Shown in pieces: positions 1-9,650 of a stretch of 64,000 nt of DNA. The DNA is from Mesorhizobium qingshengii (GTDB lineage Bacteria > Pseudomonadota > Alphaproteobacteria > Rhizobiales > Rhizobiaceae): assembly GCF_027563465.1 (NCBI RefSeq), contig NZ_JAPFQA010000006.1, forward strand, positions 295,255-359,254, given 5' to 3'. How positions within the stretch are numbered: the stretch's first letter is position 1; the number at the start of each line of letters is the position of its first letter. A program made the translations under genes and the position numbers. A model generated the notes under the pieces. The model did not search any database. It saw nothing but the letters and a program-made list of their open reading frames with translations, and was not told the origin of the DNA.

Positions 1-85
1 CGATCGGTGCGCCGGTGAAGCGGCCATCTGTTTCGGCCTCGCGCCAAGGCGCTTCCGGGGTTATCTTGTAGATAATCTGAGACAT
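1..85 (-). CDS. DUF952 family protein, N-terminal part only
   Basis: The reverse strand from the ATG at 83-85 reads MSQIIYKITPEAPW and runs open to the left edge, giving 28 codons. This N-terminus, including a GRFTGAPI stretch, resembles DUF952 proteins, small cytoplasmic proteins of unknown biochemical role found widely in Rhizobiales. The rest of the gene lies outside the window. It is divergent from the secreted protein at 193. The family call rests on a short piece, so it is moderate. Confidence 0.6.
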   Translation of the reverse strand, partial: MSQIIYKITPEAPWREAETDGRFTGAPI

Positions 86-192
86 GGTTGCGCTATAGTC
101 TGAACCAGCCACGCGGGAAAGGCCACGCCAAGGGTCTTCCCCATTTCCGGCGCAAACATGCGATATTTCAGGCTTTGGCCATGGAGGACAAC

Positions 193-627
193 ATGCGTCT
201 GCAGCACATCTTGATCCCCGCCGCACTCGTTTCGCTGGTCGCGGCATCCGCCTTTTCCGAAGAAACCGACCGCTATCGCCTGGAAAAGTCGGATAACGGC
301 TATGTCCGCATGGATACGCGGACAGGTGCGATGTCGATCTGCGAGGAGCGTTCCGGTCAGCTCGTCTGCAAGATGGCGGCCGACGAACGCGCCGCTTTCC
401 AGGACGAGGTCGATCGCCTGCAGACCTCGATGAAGGCCATGGACGAGCGCGTCACCAAGCTCGAGAATTCGCTCTCCGCCCGCCTCGAATCGAAACTGCC
501 GAGCGAGGAGGATTTCAACAAGACCATGAACTACATGGAGCGCTTCCTGCGCGGCTTCATGGGCATCGTCAAGGATATGGACAAGGACAATGGCGGCGGC
601 GCCCAGCTCAACTCGCAGAAGACATGA
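193..627 (+). CDS. Small secreted protein with coiled-coil segment, function unknown
   Basis: About 144 residues. The chosen ATG at 193 is preceded by GGAGG at 183-187 and opens a signal peptide (MRLQHILIPAALVSLVAASA, then FSEE), which an upstream TTG at 88 would bury. The mature part has a compact region with two cysteines (SICEERSGQLVCKM), then a charged heptad-rich stretch (QDEVDRLQTSMKAMDERVTKLENSL) that should form a coiled coil, and a Met/Phe-rich C-terminus. The protein is probably periplasmic. I do not recognise a function; similar small proteins are common hypotheticals in Mesorhizobium. Confidence 0.75.
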   Translation: MRLQHILIPAALVSLVAASAFSEETDRYRLEKSDNGYVRMDTRTGAMSICEERSGQLVCKMAADERAAFQDEVDRLQTSMKAMDERVTKLENSLSARLESKLPSEEDFNKTMNYMERFLRGFMGIVKDMDKDNGGGAQLNSQKT

Positions 628-753
628 GCGTCTAAAGCAGGGAAAACGCGGCGCGCTGGCTTTGCCGCTTGAAAACAGCGCGCAGCCCCTCATAATCGTT
701 CATCTGATCCCGAAAAAAAGCAGAAAATCATCGGGGGATTCGGGGAGGGACAT

Positions 754-1413
754 TTGCCGTCAGGCTATTCTTTCGTCATCGCCGACGATCACCCGCTGTT
801 TCGCGGTGCGTTGCGTGAAGCGCTTGCTGGCATCGGCGACGTCGCCGCGATCCACGAGGCCGGTGATTTCGAGAGCGCCAAGGCGCTGCTCGTGGCCAAC
901 GAGGATGTCGACCTGGTGTTGCTCGACCTGTCGATGCCGGGCGCCAGCGGCCTCTCAGGCCTGATCTCGCTGCGCGGTATCCATCCGGCGGTGCCGCTGG
1001 TCGTGGTGTCGGCGCATGACGATCCGGCGACCATCAGGCGAGCGCTCGATCTCGGCGCGTCCGGTTTCATCTCCAAGTCGGCCAGCATGGAAGAAATCCG
1101 CGATGCCGTGCAGTCGGTGCTTGCCGGTGACATTGCGGCACCCGTCGGTATCGATCTCGGCGTCGAGCGCGATCCCGAGATTTCCGACCTGATCAAGCGG
1201 CTGCAGGCGCTGACCCCGCAACAGACCCGCGTGCTCGGCATGCTGGCAGAGGGCCTGCTCAACAAGCAGATCGCCTATGAACTCGGTGTTTCCGAGGCCA
1301 CCATCAAGGCACATGTCTCCGCCATCCTGCAGAAGCTCGGTGTCGACAGCCGCACCCAGGCGGTGATCCTCCTGTCCAAGATCGGCAGCGACCCGCTACA
1401 GGCAACCGGCTGA
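754..1413 (+). CDS. LuxR/NarL-family response regulator
   Basis: About 219 residues. An N-terminal receiver domain (acidic pair in FVIADDHP, phospho-acceptor Asp in LVLLDLSMPG, Lys in ISKSASM) is followed by a LuxR-type helix-turn-helix near residues 150-210 (LTPQQTRVLGMLAEG, NKQIAYELGVSEATIKAH). The start is a TTG with a GGGGAGGGA ribosome site just upstream; no better ATG is near. It is a DNA-binding transcriptional regulator phosphorylated by a sensor kinase. The hybrid kinase on the other strand ends on the next base, so the two genes are tail to tail and are the natural cognate pair, by inference. Confidence 0.92.
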   Translation: MPSGYSFVIADDHPLFRGALREALAGIGDVAAIHEAGDFESAKALLVANEDVDLVLLDLSMPGASGLSGLISLRGIHPAVPLVVVSAHDDPATIRRALDLGASGFISKSASMEEIRDAVQSVLAGDIAAPVGIDLGVERDPEISDLIKRLQALTPQQTRVLGMLAEGLLNKQIAYELGVSEATIKAHVSAILQKLGVDSRTQAVILLSKIGSDPLQATG

Positions 1414-4400
1414 CTATTCGGCGGCCGAAGCCAGCGGCCTGACCCTGGCCATCATCGAACGCAGCACTGCCGGCTTCAGCGGCTTGTTGATCACCGGTAC
1501 CTCGAGCCCGCCCGCGGCCGTGCGCACCTCGTTGGAGCGGTCGGCGGTGACCAGCACGGCCGGCAGATCGTCGCCATGGATCGCGCGCAGCCTCATGATG
1601 ATGTCGAGACCGGTTTCGCCGTCGAGATGATAATCGGCAAGGACGATGTCCGGGCGGTGCATCGCGGCTCCGTCCAGATCCCTTGAGCCGGACACTGTAT
1701 CGACGTTGCACCCCCAGCCTTCGAGCAGCAGCCGCATGCCTTCGAGGATGCGGGCGTCGTTGTCGATGCAAAGCACGTGCAGCCCGGCCAGCGAAGCTGT
1801 TGCACGCGCAGGGGCTCTGCTCTCGATCTCGCGGCGCGGCTCCTGCACGGCCGCCACGGGCAGTATGACGGAAAAACGTGTGCCCTTGCCCGGATTTGAA
1901 AAGATCCGGATTTCCAGGCGCAGAACCCGTGCGATGCGGTCGACGATGGAGAGGCCAAGGCCAAGTCCCTCCGCTTCACGGGCACCTTCGTCCAGCCGGG
2001 TGAATTCGTGGAAGACGGTGTTCAGCTTGTCGCCGGCAATGCCGATGCCGGTGTCGATCACCTGGATCTCGGCCAGTTCGCCACGCCGTCGCACGCCGAC
2101 CAGCACGCGGCCGTGGCGCGTGTATTTGATGGCGTTGGAGACGAGGTTCTGGATCAGGCGGCGCAGCAGGTTGCGATCCGTCATCACCGTCACCGACGAT
2201 GGCATGATCGTCAGGCCGAGCTTCTTCTTGGCGGCGAGCGGCTGGAAGTCATTGCCGATCTGGCGCAGCAACCCGTCAAGGCTGAAGGCTGTATCGTCCG
2301 GCTTCATCGCGCCGGCATCAAGGCGGGAGATGTCGAGCACGGCGCCGAGAATGGTCTCGACCGATTCCAGCGAGGATTCGATGTTGACCGCTGCCTTGCC
2401 GGCAGGCCCCTTGCCTGCCTTTTCGATCAGCGACGAACAATAGAGCCGGGCGGCGTTCAGCGGCTGCAGGATGTCGTGGCCGGCGGCGGCGAGGAAGCGC
2501 GTCTTGCCCAGATTGGCCTCTTCGGCCAGCATCTGCGCCTGCGCCAGTTCCTCGTTGACCCGGGTCAGCTCGATGGTGCGGGTCTTGACGCGCTGCTCCA
2601 GTGATTCATTGGCGCGCTTCAGCGCCAGGTCCTGTTCGACGCGCCCGGAAATGTCGGCATAGGTGGCAACGATGCCGCCGTCCGGCATCGGGTTGGACCG
2701 CAGTTCCAGGATGCGGCCGCTGGTCTTCAACTCCATCTGCCAAGGGCTGACGAAACTGGTCAGCCGGTTGAGCATGGCGACGCGCTGATCGGCGGGAATG
2801 TCGCCGCGCTCGGCCAGATGGCGCAGGATGCGGTCGAGCGAGACGCCGACCTGGCCCATCTCGTCGGGCAGGTCGAAGAGTGCCCGGTACTGGCGGTTCC
2901 AGCAGATCAGGCGGAAATCCCGGTCGAAGACGGTGATGCCTTGCTCCATCTGGTCGAGTGCGATCTGCAAGAGGTCGCGGTTGTGCTGCAGCGCCTCGGT
3001 GGCGTCGTCGAGCAAGCGGAAGGCATCCCGTGATTCGCGGTCATGGCGCCGGAACAACAGCGACAGGATCAGCCGTGCCGAGGAAGAGCCGACGGCGCTG
3101 GCCAGCAGCTGCTCGGAGAAGCGGATGATGTCCATGCTCGCCTGTTCGTTGCCGTGCAGCGACGTGCCGTTGGTCTTCTCGAACGACTGGAAGGAGCGCT
3201 CGGTGCGTTCGACCCCGAGATAGCGCGCGATCGTGTCCTTGAGGTCATTGACGGTGATGGCGGTGCGGAAGCGGCGCAGGCTGGGCATCGGGCCGGCATC
3301 GCGCGGCACGAAGATCGACGCCTGGATGCGCTCCAGCGGCACCGACGCACGGGAGAGGGAGCCCAGAACGAAGAACACCGCGTTGATCGACAGGCTCCAC
3401 AGCACGCCGTGGTTCAAAGGTTCGGCGACGGTGCCGAACAGCGCCTGCGGCCGCAGCGCCTCGAAGCCGAACAGCCCCTGCAGGATGATGTCGGTATCGG
3501 GCGCGACGAGCGAGGGCAACAGCAGTGTGTAGCCCCAGACGAGGATACCGGCGATCATGCCAAGTGCTGCACCCCTGCCGTTGGCGCCGCGCCAGATCAG
3601 CCCGCCAATCAGCGCCGGCGCGAACTGCGCGATGGCCGCGAAGGACATCAGGCCGATCGACGACAGGCGCGCGCTGTTGGTGCTCTGGCGGTAGTAGAGG
3701 AAGGCGATGAACAGCAGGATGAAGATCGCCCCGCGCCGCACATTGAGGATGAGCGTCGACCAGTCTTCGGTCTCGGAGGTCGAGGTCTTGAGCAGGCGGC
3801 GCACGAACAGCGGAATGACGAGGTCGTTGGAGATCATGATCGACAGCGCCACGCTTTCGACGATCACCATCGCCGTTGCCGCCGACAGACCGCCGATGAA
3901 AGCCGCCATCGCCAGCACGTCGTGGCCGCTGAACAGGGGCAGCGACAGCACGTAGAGATCGCTGCTGGTTCCGGTGCCGACCAGCGACAGGCCGGCAAAG
4001 GCGATCGGCAGCACGAACAGGTTGATCGCCACGAGGTAGAGCGGAAACACCCATGTCGCGGTGCGCAACTCGGCCTCGCCGCGGTTCTCGACGATGGTGA
4101 CGTAGAACTGCCGCGGCAGCATGATGATGGCAAAGCCGCTCAAGCCCGTCAGCACCAGCCAGGTGGCGAGCGACGTGTTGTAGCTCATCGCTTGCCGGAC
4201 CTGCGCGTTCTGGGCGAGCTTGTCGAACATGTCGCCGAGCCCGCCGAAGATCAGGAAGGTGACCATCAGGCCGATCGCCAGGAAGGCGGCGAGCTTGACC
4301 ACGGTTTCGACCGCCACCGCCAGCACCAGCCCGTCCTGGTGTTCGGTGGCGTCGGCGTGGCGAGTGCCGAACAGCACCGCAAACAGCGCCAGCAGCATGG

Positions 4401-4902
4401 CGACGACCAGCGAGATGTCGCTGACGAACGGATCGAAGGAGGGCGGCGAGCCGGTGTAGTGCTCGACCATCAGGCTGACCGAACCGGAAATCGCCTTCAA
4501 CTGCAGCGCGATATAGGGCACCGCGCCGATCGTGGCGATCAGCGTGGCGATCGCCGAGACGGTGAAGCTCTTGCCATAGCGGGCGCCAAGGAAGTCGGCG
4601 ATCGAGGTGATCTTCTCGGTTTTGGCCAGCCGAACGATGCGGTTGAGCAGCGGAAAGCCGAACACGAACACCAGCACCGGGCCGGTATAGATGCCGAGGA
4701 ATTCGAGGCCGCGTTCGGAGGAGAGGCCGACCGAACCGAAGAAGGTCCAGGACGTGCAGTAGATGGCAAGGCTGAGCGCGTAGATGAAGGGCCGGGCTCG
4801 GCCAGGCCCGGATATCGCCGAGCGGCGGTCGCCCAGGCTGGCAATGGCGAACAGCAGCGTCACATAGGCGATAGCGACGATGACGATGAACAAGCCCTGC
4901 AC
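1414..4902 (-). CDS. Hybrid sensor histidine kinase with sodium:solute symporter domain
   Basis: About 1162 residues in the inner membrane. The N-terminal ~500 residues form a multi-span sodium:solute symporter (SSS) module (FIYALSLAIYCTSWTFFGSVG, many hydrophobic helices). It is followed by a PAS domain (ALDQMEQGITVFDRDFRLI), a short coiled coil, a HisKA box with the phospho-accepting His near residue 809 (AAAGHDILQPLNAARLY), an HATPase domain (LVSNAIKYT, DTGIGI, GLGLGLSI), and a receiver domain with Asp near 1090 (IVLADYHLDG). The architecture is CbrA-like, coupling solute sensing or transport to phosphotransfer. The start is the GTG at 4902, with GGGAGGA about 10 bases upstream; an ORF upstream of it adds an unlikely charged leader. 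It meets the LuxR regulator tail to tail. Confidence 0.93.
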   Translation of the reverse strand: MQGLFIVIVAIAYVTLLFAIASLGDRRSAISGPGRARPFIYALSLAIYCTSWTFFGSVGLSSERGLEFLGIYTGPVLVFVFGFPLLNRIVRLAKTEKITSIADFLGARYGKSFTVSAIATLIATIGAVPYIALQLKAISGSVSLMVEHYTGSPPSFDPFVSDISLVVAMLLALFAVLFGTRHADATEHQDGLVLAVAVETVVKLAAFLAIGLMVTFLIFGGLGDMFDKLAQNAQVRQAMSYNTSLATWLVLTGLSGFAIIMLPRQFYVTIVENRGEAELRTATWVFPLYLVAINLFVLPIAFAGLSLVGTGTSSDLYVLSLPLFSGHDVLAMAAFIGGLSAATAMVIVESVALSIMISNDLVIPLFVRRLLKTSTSETEDWSTLILNVRRGAIFILLFIAFLYYRQSTNSARLSSIGLMSFAAIAQFAPALIGGLIWRGANGRGAALGMIAGILVWGYTLLLPSLVAPDTDIILQGLFGFEALRPQALFGTVAEPLNHGVLWSLSINAVFFVLGSLSRASVPLERIQASIFVPRDAGPMPSLRRFRTAITVNDLKDTIARYLGVERTERSFQSFEKTNGTSLHGNEQASMDIIRFSEQLLASAVGSSSARLILSLLFRRHDRESRDAFRLLDDATEALQHNRDLLQIALDQMEQGITVFDRDFRLICWNRQYRALFDLPDEMGQVGVSLDRILRHLAERGDIPADQRVAMLNRLTSFVSPWQMELKTSGRILELRSNPMPDGGIVATYADISGRVEQDLALKRANESLEQRVKTRTIELTRVNEELAQAQMLAEEANLGKTRFLAAAGHDILQPLNAARLYCSSLIEKAGKGPAGKAAVNIESSLESVETILGAVLDISRLDAGAMKPDDTAFSLDGLLRQIGNDFQPLAAKKKLGLTIMPSSVTVMTDRNLLRRLIQNLVSNAIKYTRHGRVLVGVRRRGELAEIQVIDTGIGIAGDKLNTVFHEFTRLDEGAREAEGLGLGLSIVDRIARVLRLEIRIFSNPGKGTRFSVILPVAAVQEPRREIESRAPARATASLAGLHVLCIDNDARILEGMRLLLEGWGCNVDTVSGSRDLDGAAMHRPDIVLADYHLDGETGLDIIMRLRAIHGDDLPAVLVTADRSNEVRTAAGGLEVPVINKPLKPAVLRSMMARVRPLASAAE

Positions 4903-5150
4903 GCCTGCAATTTCCTCCCTTTGCCGTCTTTTTATCCGGCTTGCCCGAACGCAATCACAGCTTGGCGTCCGAGTCCATCGCGGCTTTGGAAGCAGGACCA
5001 CCGGAGCATCAAGCGGTGGCGACGACGAGAAACCGATTGTTTTCCGCTTTTACCCATTTTGCAACCGCAGGTTTTTGCTATGCTCCTTATTGGTCGGCGC
5101 CGAACGAAGGGGCGGAGCGGTAGCGCGGCTTGTCATGACAGGAGGGTCGA

Positions 5151-5573
5151 ATGCTGAAAGAATTCCAGGAATTCATTTCCAAGGGCAACGTGATGGACTT
5201 GGCCGTCGGCGTCATCATCGGCGGCGCCTTCAGCACGATCGTTACTTCCCTTGTCAACGACATCATCATGCCGATCGTCGGCGCGATTTTCGGCGGCTTG
5301 GACTTTAACAACTACTACGTCGGGCTTTCCTCGGCCGTCAACGCCACTTCGCTGGCGGAGGCCAAGAAACAAGGCGCCGTTTTTGCCTACGGCAGCTTCA
5401 TCACCGTGGCATTGAATTTCATCATCCTCGCCTTCATCATCTTCCTGATGGTCAAGGCGGTGAACAATCTGCGCAAGCGGCTCGAGCGCGAGAAGCCTGC
5501 TGCCCCCGCTGCTCCGCCGCCGGCTGATGTCGCACTGCTCACCGAGATTCGCGATCTGCTCGCCAAGCGCTAA
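5151..5573 (+). CDS. mscL: Large-conductance mechanosensitive channel MscL
   Basis: 140 residues, the normal family length. The N-terminus [27 protein letters not shown] is the conserved amphipathic helix and first membrane span; a second hydrophobic span ([19 protein letters not shown]) and a charged C-terminal bundle ending in [10 protein letters not shown] follow. It is a homopentameric inner-membrane channel that opens under membrane tension to release solutes on osmotic downshock. An AGGAGGG ribosome site precedes the ATG. It appears monocistronic, closed by the strong terminator at 5596-5632. Confidence 0.97.
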   Translation: MLKEFQEFISKGNVMDLAVGVIIGGAFSTIVTSLVNDIIMPIVGAIFGGLDFNNYYVGLSSAVNATSLAEAKKQGAVFAYGSFITVALNFIILAFIIFLMVKAVNNLRKRLEREKPAAPAAPPPADVALLTEIRDLLAKR

Positions 5574-5595
5574 CCATTGGTGGCATTACTGGACC

Positions 5596-5632
5596 AAAAC
5601 CCCGGCCGTTCGCGGCCGGGGTTTTCTTTTTT
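5596..5632 (+). terminator. Rho-independent terminator of mscL
   Basis: A perfect 13-bp stem (5596-5608 with 5613-5625, AAAACCCCGGCCG arm) around a TTCG loop is followed by a T-rich tract to 5632. It begins 23 bases after the mscL stop. Confidence 0.93.
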
Positions 5633-5684
5633 CGCTTCTGGTAAGGAGCGCTGACGAACATTTGAGACCGGAACGGATCCGCCC

Positions 5685-6851
5685 ATGACCTTGATCGAAA
5701 GTTTGCGCGCCGAAGCCCGCGCGGCGCCAGAAAGCGGCATTGTCGCCGTTGTCAACCACGGCCGCCTGCGCGAGGGCCTGATCCCGCTCTGGGCCGGCGA
5801 GGGCGACCTGCCGACGCCCGCCTTCATCAGCGACGCGGCCGCCCGGGGACTGGCCAGCGGCGAGACATTCTACACCTGGCAGAAAGGCATTCCGGAGCTC
5901 AGGCAAGCGCTCGCCCGCTACTACGCCAGGCACTTCGGCAAGACCTTCCCCGAAGAGGAATTCATCGTCACCGGATCGGGCATGCACGCCATCCAGCTGG
6001 CCCTCGACGCTGTCGCCGGCGCCGGCGACGAGGTTGTCTATCTGTCGCCGGCCTGGCCGAATTTCGATGCCGCCACGGCGATAGCGGGAGCCGTGCCGGT
6101 GCCGGTCACGCTCGACCAGTCCGGCAATGGCTGGTCCTGCGATGTCGAGAAGATTGCAGCCGCGATCACGCCACGCACCAAGGCACTGTTCATCAACACA
6201 CCGTCGAACCCAACCGGCTGGACCGCCGATCATGAGACCTTGCAGGCGATCCTCGATCTTGCCCGCGCGAAGAACCTTTGGATCATCGCCGACGAGATTT
6301 ATTCCCTGTTTCACTATGGCCATGGTCGTGCGCCGTCCTTCCTCGACATCGCGTCGGCGGAAGACCGCATCCTGTTCGTCAACAGCTTCTCCAAGAACTG
6401 GGCGATGACTGGCTGGCGTGTCGGCTGGATCAAGACCCATCCCGCCTTGCAGCAGGTGTTCGAGAACCTGATCCAGTATTCGAACTCCGGCGTAGCCCAG
6501 TTCATGCAGCGCGGTGCGATCGCCGCCCTCGATGAGGGCGACGCCTTCATTGCCGAACAGGTGGAGCGGGCGCGTGCGGCGCGTGACCTGGTCTGCGGCA
6601 TCCTCGGTGCCACTGGCCGCGCCCGGTTCACCGCGCCGCAAGGCGCGTTCTACTTGTTCTTCACTGTCGACGGCATTACCGATTCACGCGCCGCCGCTTT
6701 CGAGATCGTCGACAAGGCCAATGTCGGCCTGGCGCCCGGGACGGCCTTCGGCCCAGGTGGCGAAGCCTTCCTCAGGCTGTGCTTCCACCGCCGCCTCGAC
6801 CAGGTCGAGGAAGCCGCGCACCGGCTGGCGAAGTGGATGAAGGCTGTCTAG
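5685..6851 (+). CDS. Class I/II pyridoxal-phosphate aminotransferase
   Basis: 388 residues, a typical fold-type I aminotransferase length. Visible marks are GSGMHAIQLA (cofactor phosphate region), NTPSNPTG (substrate and cofactor Asn), the ADEIY motif with the Asp that pairs with the pyridine nitrogen, and SFSKNWAMTGWRVGW with the PLP-binding Lys. It transfers an amino group between an amino acid and a 2-oxo acid; the substrate cannot be told from sequence, though the AspC-like core suggests aspartate or aromatic acids. It stands alone after the mscL terminator. Confidence 0.9.
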   Translation: MTLIESLRAEARAAPESGIVAVVNHGRLREGLIPLWAGEGDLPTPAFISDAAARGLASGETFYTWQKGIPELRQALARYYARHFGKTFPEEEFIVTGSGMHAIQLALDAVAGAGDEVVYLSPAWPNFDAATAIAGAVPVPVTLDQSGNGWSCDVEKIAAAITPRTKALFINTPSNPTGWTADHETLQAILDLARAKNLWIIADEIYSLFHYGHGRAPSFLDIASAEDRILFVNSFSKNWAMTGWRVGWIKTHPALQQVFENLIQYSNSGVAQFMQRGAIAALDEGDAFIAEQVERARAARDLVCGILGATGRARFTAPQGAFYLFFTVDGITDSRAAAFEIVDKANVGLAPGTAFGPGGEAFLRLCFHRRLDQVEEAAHRLAKWMKAV

Positions 6852-6952
6852 CTAAACCGCCGACGAAACCCGGATTGAAAATCGCTCCGGCGAGTCAGCT
6901 GGCGTGGGTTTCGAGAACCGGAGCGCAGCGGACATTCAGGGCCGTGGGCACG

Positions 6953-6999
6953 CGCATGACCCCGAAGATCGGGATCGATCTTCGGCAAGGATCATGCGC
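6953..6999. repeat. Nested palindromic intergenic repeat (REP-like)
   Basis: An outer inverted pair GCGCATGA (6953-6960) with TCATGCGC (6992-6999) encloses a perfect 10-bp stem CCGAAGATCG (6962-6971) and its complement (6976-6985) with a GGAT loop. It lies between convergent genes (the aminotransferase and hemA), so it could also act as a bidirectional terminator. It resembles the short palindromic repeats common in Mesorhizobium. Confidence 0.7.
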
Positions 7000-7012
7000 A
7001 AATTTGGAGTTG

Positions 7013-7056
7013 CTACGGCGTCCTTTGCGCGTCCGAATGGACGCGCGGCGCTGTAG
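7013..7056. repeat. Palindromic intergenic repeat
   Basis: The outer arms CTACGGCG (7013-7020) and CGCTGTAG (7049-7056) pair with one G-U. Inside, GCGCGTCC (7027-7034) and GGACGCGC (7039-7046) form a perfect stem with a GAAT loop. The base pairing is seen directly. That this is a dispersed family is from memory of rhizobial genomes and would need a genome search. Confidence 0.65.
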
Positions 7057-7109
7057 AAAGCGCAGAAACCCGCACCGGATAGCCGTCGGAGTAGAGTTTC
7101 AAACGGGCT

Positions 7110-8387
7110 TTAGCCGCCTGATTTGGGCACCAGCAGCGGAATGACGCGGTCGCTTTCGGCCACCGAGGGCCGGCCTGCAGAACCATAGGGGATGCCCAGC
7201 GCATCCCAGGTCTCGATCAGCGCATCCTGCAGTGCCGCGATCAAAGCGTCGGTATGGAAGGGCGTCGGCGTGATGCGCAGCCGCTCGGTGCCGCGCGGCA
7301 CGGTCGGATAGTTGATCGGCTGGATGTAGATGCCGTGCACGCCAAGCAGGCGATCGCTCGCCATCTTGCAAAGTTCCGGATCGCCAACCAGCAGCGGCAC
7401 GATGTGGGTTGGCGATTCCATCACCGGCAGGCCGGCGGCGGAAAGGACCTGCTTGGTTCGCGTCGCCTGCTGTTGCTGGGCATCGCGCTCGGCCTGCGAG
7501 CGTTTGAGGTGGCGGATCGAGGCGGTGGTGGCGGCAGCGATCGCCGGCGGCAGCGCCGTGGTGAAGATGAAGCCCGGCGCATAGGAGCGCACCGCGTCGA
7601 TCACCGCGCTTGTGCCGGTGATGTATCCGCCCAGCGTGCCGAACGCCTTGGCCAGCGTGCCCTGGATGATATCGATCCGGTCGGCCAGTCCCTCGCGCTC
7701 GGTGATGCCGCCGCCTCGCGGTCCGTACATGCCGACGGCATGGACCTCGTCGATATAGGTCATGGCGTTGTAGCGCTCGGCGAGCTCGACGATCTGCTTT
7801 ATCGGCGCGATGTCGCCATCCATCGAATAGACGCTCTCGAAGACGATCAGCTTGGCGCGTTCGCGGCCCGCCGCCTGCAGCAGGCTTTCCAGATGCGCGA
7901 CATCATTGTGGCGAAAGATCTTCTTCTCGGCGCCGGAGCGCCGCACGCCTTCGATCATCGAGGCGTGGTTCAGTTCGTCCGAAATGATCAGGCAGTTGGG
8001 CAAAAGCCGGGCAATGGTCGAGATCGAGGCCTCGTTGGAGACAAAACCGGAGGTGAAGACGAGTGCGGCTTCCTTGTCGTGCAGGTCGGCAAGCTCCACT
8101 TCGAGCTCGACCAGCGGGTTGCTGGTGCCCGAAATGTTGCGGGTGCCGCCGGCGCCCGACCCCATTTTGCCGGCCGCGTTCTGGAACGCGGCGATGACGT
8201 CGGGATGCTGGCCCATGCCGAGATAGTCGTTGGAGCACCAGACGGTGATTTCCTCGGCGCGGCCATTGGCACGCCAGATGGCGCGCGGAAATTTGCCTGC
8301 GATACGCTCCAGGTCGGCGAAGACGCGGTAGCGACGCTCTGCATGGAGCTGGTCGATCGCTTCCTCGAAGAACCGCTGATAGTTCAT
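7110..8387 (-). CDS. hemA: 5-aminolevulinate synthase
   Basis: 425 residues. It condenses glycine with succinyl-CoA to 5-aminolevulinate, the first step of haem and B12 synthesis by the C4 (Shemin) route of alphaproteobacteria. The start [11 protein letters not shown] matches the family N-terminus; the ORF runs open far upstream, but that extension is antisense to galE. Seen marks: [24 protein letters not shown], the cofactor Asp in [17 protein letters not shown], and [12 protein letters not shown] with the PLP lysine near residue 247. The C-terminal [20 protein letters not shown] is typical. A perfect FNR-type box lies 125 bp upstream. Confidence 0.97.
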   Translation of the reverse strand: MNYQRFFEEAIDQLHAERRYRVFADLERIAGKFPRAIWRANGRAEEITVWCSNDYLGMGQHPDVIAAFQNAAGKMGSGAGGTRNISGTSNPLVELEVELADLHDKEAALVFTSGFVSNEASISTIARLLPNCLIISDELNHASMIEGVRRSGAEKKIFRHNDVAHLESLLQAAGRERAKLIVFESVYSMDGDIAPIKQIVELAERYNAMTYIDEVHAVGMYGPRGGGITEREGLADRIDIIQGTLAKAFGTLGGYITGTSAVIDAVRSYAPGFIFTTALPPAIAAATTASIRHLKRSQAERDAQQQQATRTKQVLSAAGLPVMESPTHIVPLLVGDPELCKMASDRLLGVHGIYIQPINYPTVPRGTERLRITPTPFHTDALIAALQDALIETWDALGIPYGSAGRPSVAESDRVIPLLVPKSGG

Positions 8388-8511
8388 GTCGGCTTCCCAA
8401 TTTTTGCGCGGGATCATAATCATTGCCCTATTGGTCGTCCACCGGGCCTTTTTGGTCAAAATGCCACGCCCCGGACCGGTTCCTAACGACCACGGATCGT
8501 GGCCTATTCCC

Positions 8512-8525
8512 TTGATGTGGATCAA
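8512..8525. promoter_or_regulatory. FNR/FixK-type binding site between hemA and galE
   Basis: TTGAT-GTGG-ATCAA matches the FNR/FnrL/FixK consensus (TTGAT-N4-ATCAA) at all ten specified positions. It is centred about 131 bp upstream of the hemA start and 136 bp upstream of galE. Oxygen control of hemA by FnrL is established in Rhodobacter, which makes hemA the likelier target. No convincing -10 element was identified at the class II spacing, so the geometry is unproven. Confidence 0.75.
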
Positions 8526-8654
8526 CTTTGTTTCAGGATGATGCCACATGCCGACCATGCCGGTTACCGCGGCTTGTAGTGGCCATCCGGCAGGCTTTCC
8601 AGTAAGGCGGTGGTTGAGACAGTTTCCGATAAATCTTGAGATGCGAGGAAGCGG

Positions 8655-9650
8655 ATGACGGTTTTGGTGACAGGCGGTGCCGGTTACATCGGCAGCCACA
8701 TGGTCTGGGAGTTGCTGGATGCCGGTGAGAGCGTGGTCGTTCTCGACCGCCTTTCGACCGGTTTCGAATGGGCGGTGGCGCCGGAGGCGAAGCTGGTCGT
8801 CGGCGATATCGCCGACCGTGAGTTGGTCGGTTCGATCATCAGGGACAACAAGGTCGATGCGATCATCCATTTCGCCGGTTCCATCGTGGTTCCGGAATCG
8901 GTCGCCGACCCGCTCGGTTATTATGAGAACAACACCTGCAAGACGCGCACTCTGATCGAAACCGCGGTGCGCGAAGGCGTGCCCAACTTCATCTTTTCCT
9001 CGACCGCCGCCGTCTATGGCGGCGCCGGACTGGAGCCGGTGCGCGAGGATGCCCGCCTGGCGCCGGAATCGCCCTATGGCCTGTCCAAGCTGATGAGCGA
9101 ATGGATGCTGCGCGATGCGGCGATCGCGCACGGCCTGCGCTATACCGCGCTGCGCTACTTCAACGTGGCCGGCGCCGACCCGAAGGGTCGCACCGGCCAG
9201 TCGACGCCAGGCGCCACCCATCTGATCAAGGTCGCCTGCGAGACGGCGCTCGGCAAGCGCCCCTTCATGCAGGTATTCGGCACTGACTATCCGACGCCGG
9301 ACGGCACCTGCATGCGCGACTATATCCATGTCAGCGACCTGGTGGCGGCGCATCGCCTGGCCTTGCAGCGGCTGCGCGCGGGGGGAGCGAGCCTTGTCGC
9401 CAATTGCGGCTACAGCCATGGCTATTCGGTGCTCGAGGTCATCGACAGCGTGCGCCGGGCCTTCGGCCATGATTTCGAGGTGAAGATGGGCGATCGCCGC
9501 CCAGGCGACGCCGCGGCGGTGGTTGCCAATTCGGATCTCGCCCGCGCGGAACTCGGCTGGACCCCGCAACGCGACGATCTCGACCAGATCGTTGCCGATG
9601 CGCTCGCCTGGGAGCGTATCCTGACCGGCAAGAACTCCGCACGGAGCTGA
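8655..9650 (+). CDS. galE: UDP-glucose 4-epimerase
   Basis: 331 residues. An extended short-chain dehydrogenase with NAD-binding GGAGYIGSH at residues 7-15, FSSTAAVYG and the catalytic Tyr/Lys pair in SPYGLSKLM, and the family signatures NVAGADP and DYIHVSDL. It interconverts UDP-glucose and UDP-galactose for exopolysaccharide and lipopolysaccharide synthesis and for galactose use. GAGGAAGCGG precedes the ATG. The alpha-galactoside locus further on would supply galactose, but no direct link is visible. Divergent from hemA. Confidence 0.93.
   Translation: MTVLVTGGAGYIGSHMVWELLDAGESVVVLDRLSTGFEWAVAPEAKLVVGDIADRELVGSIIRDNKVDAIIHFAGSIVVPESVADPLGYYENNTCKTRTLIETAVREGVPNFIFSSTAAVYGGAGLEPVREDARLAPESPYGLSKLMSEWMLRDAAIAHGLRYTALRYFNVAGADPKGRTGQSTPGATHLIKVACETALGKRPFMQVFGTDYPTPDGTCMRDYIHVSDLVAAHRLALQRLRAGGASLVANCGYSHGYSVLEVIDSVRRAFGHDFEVKMGDRRPGDAAAVVANSDLARAELGWTPQRDDLDQIVADALAWERILTGKNSARS

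Noticed and set aside
3043..5157. A 704-codon open frame on the plus strand, rich in His, Gln, Arg and Asp
   Set aside because: It is antisense to the hybrid kinase, whose SSS, PAS, HisKA and receiver motifs are unmistakable. The composition is the usual shadow of a high-GC gene.
5596..5632. The mscL hairpin as a riboswitch for the aminotransferase
   Set aside because: A short perfect stem with TTCG loop and T tract right after a stop codon is a plain terminator; no conserved aptamer is visible.
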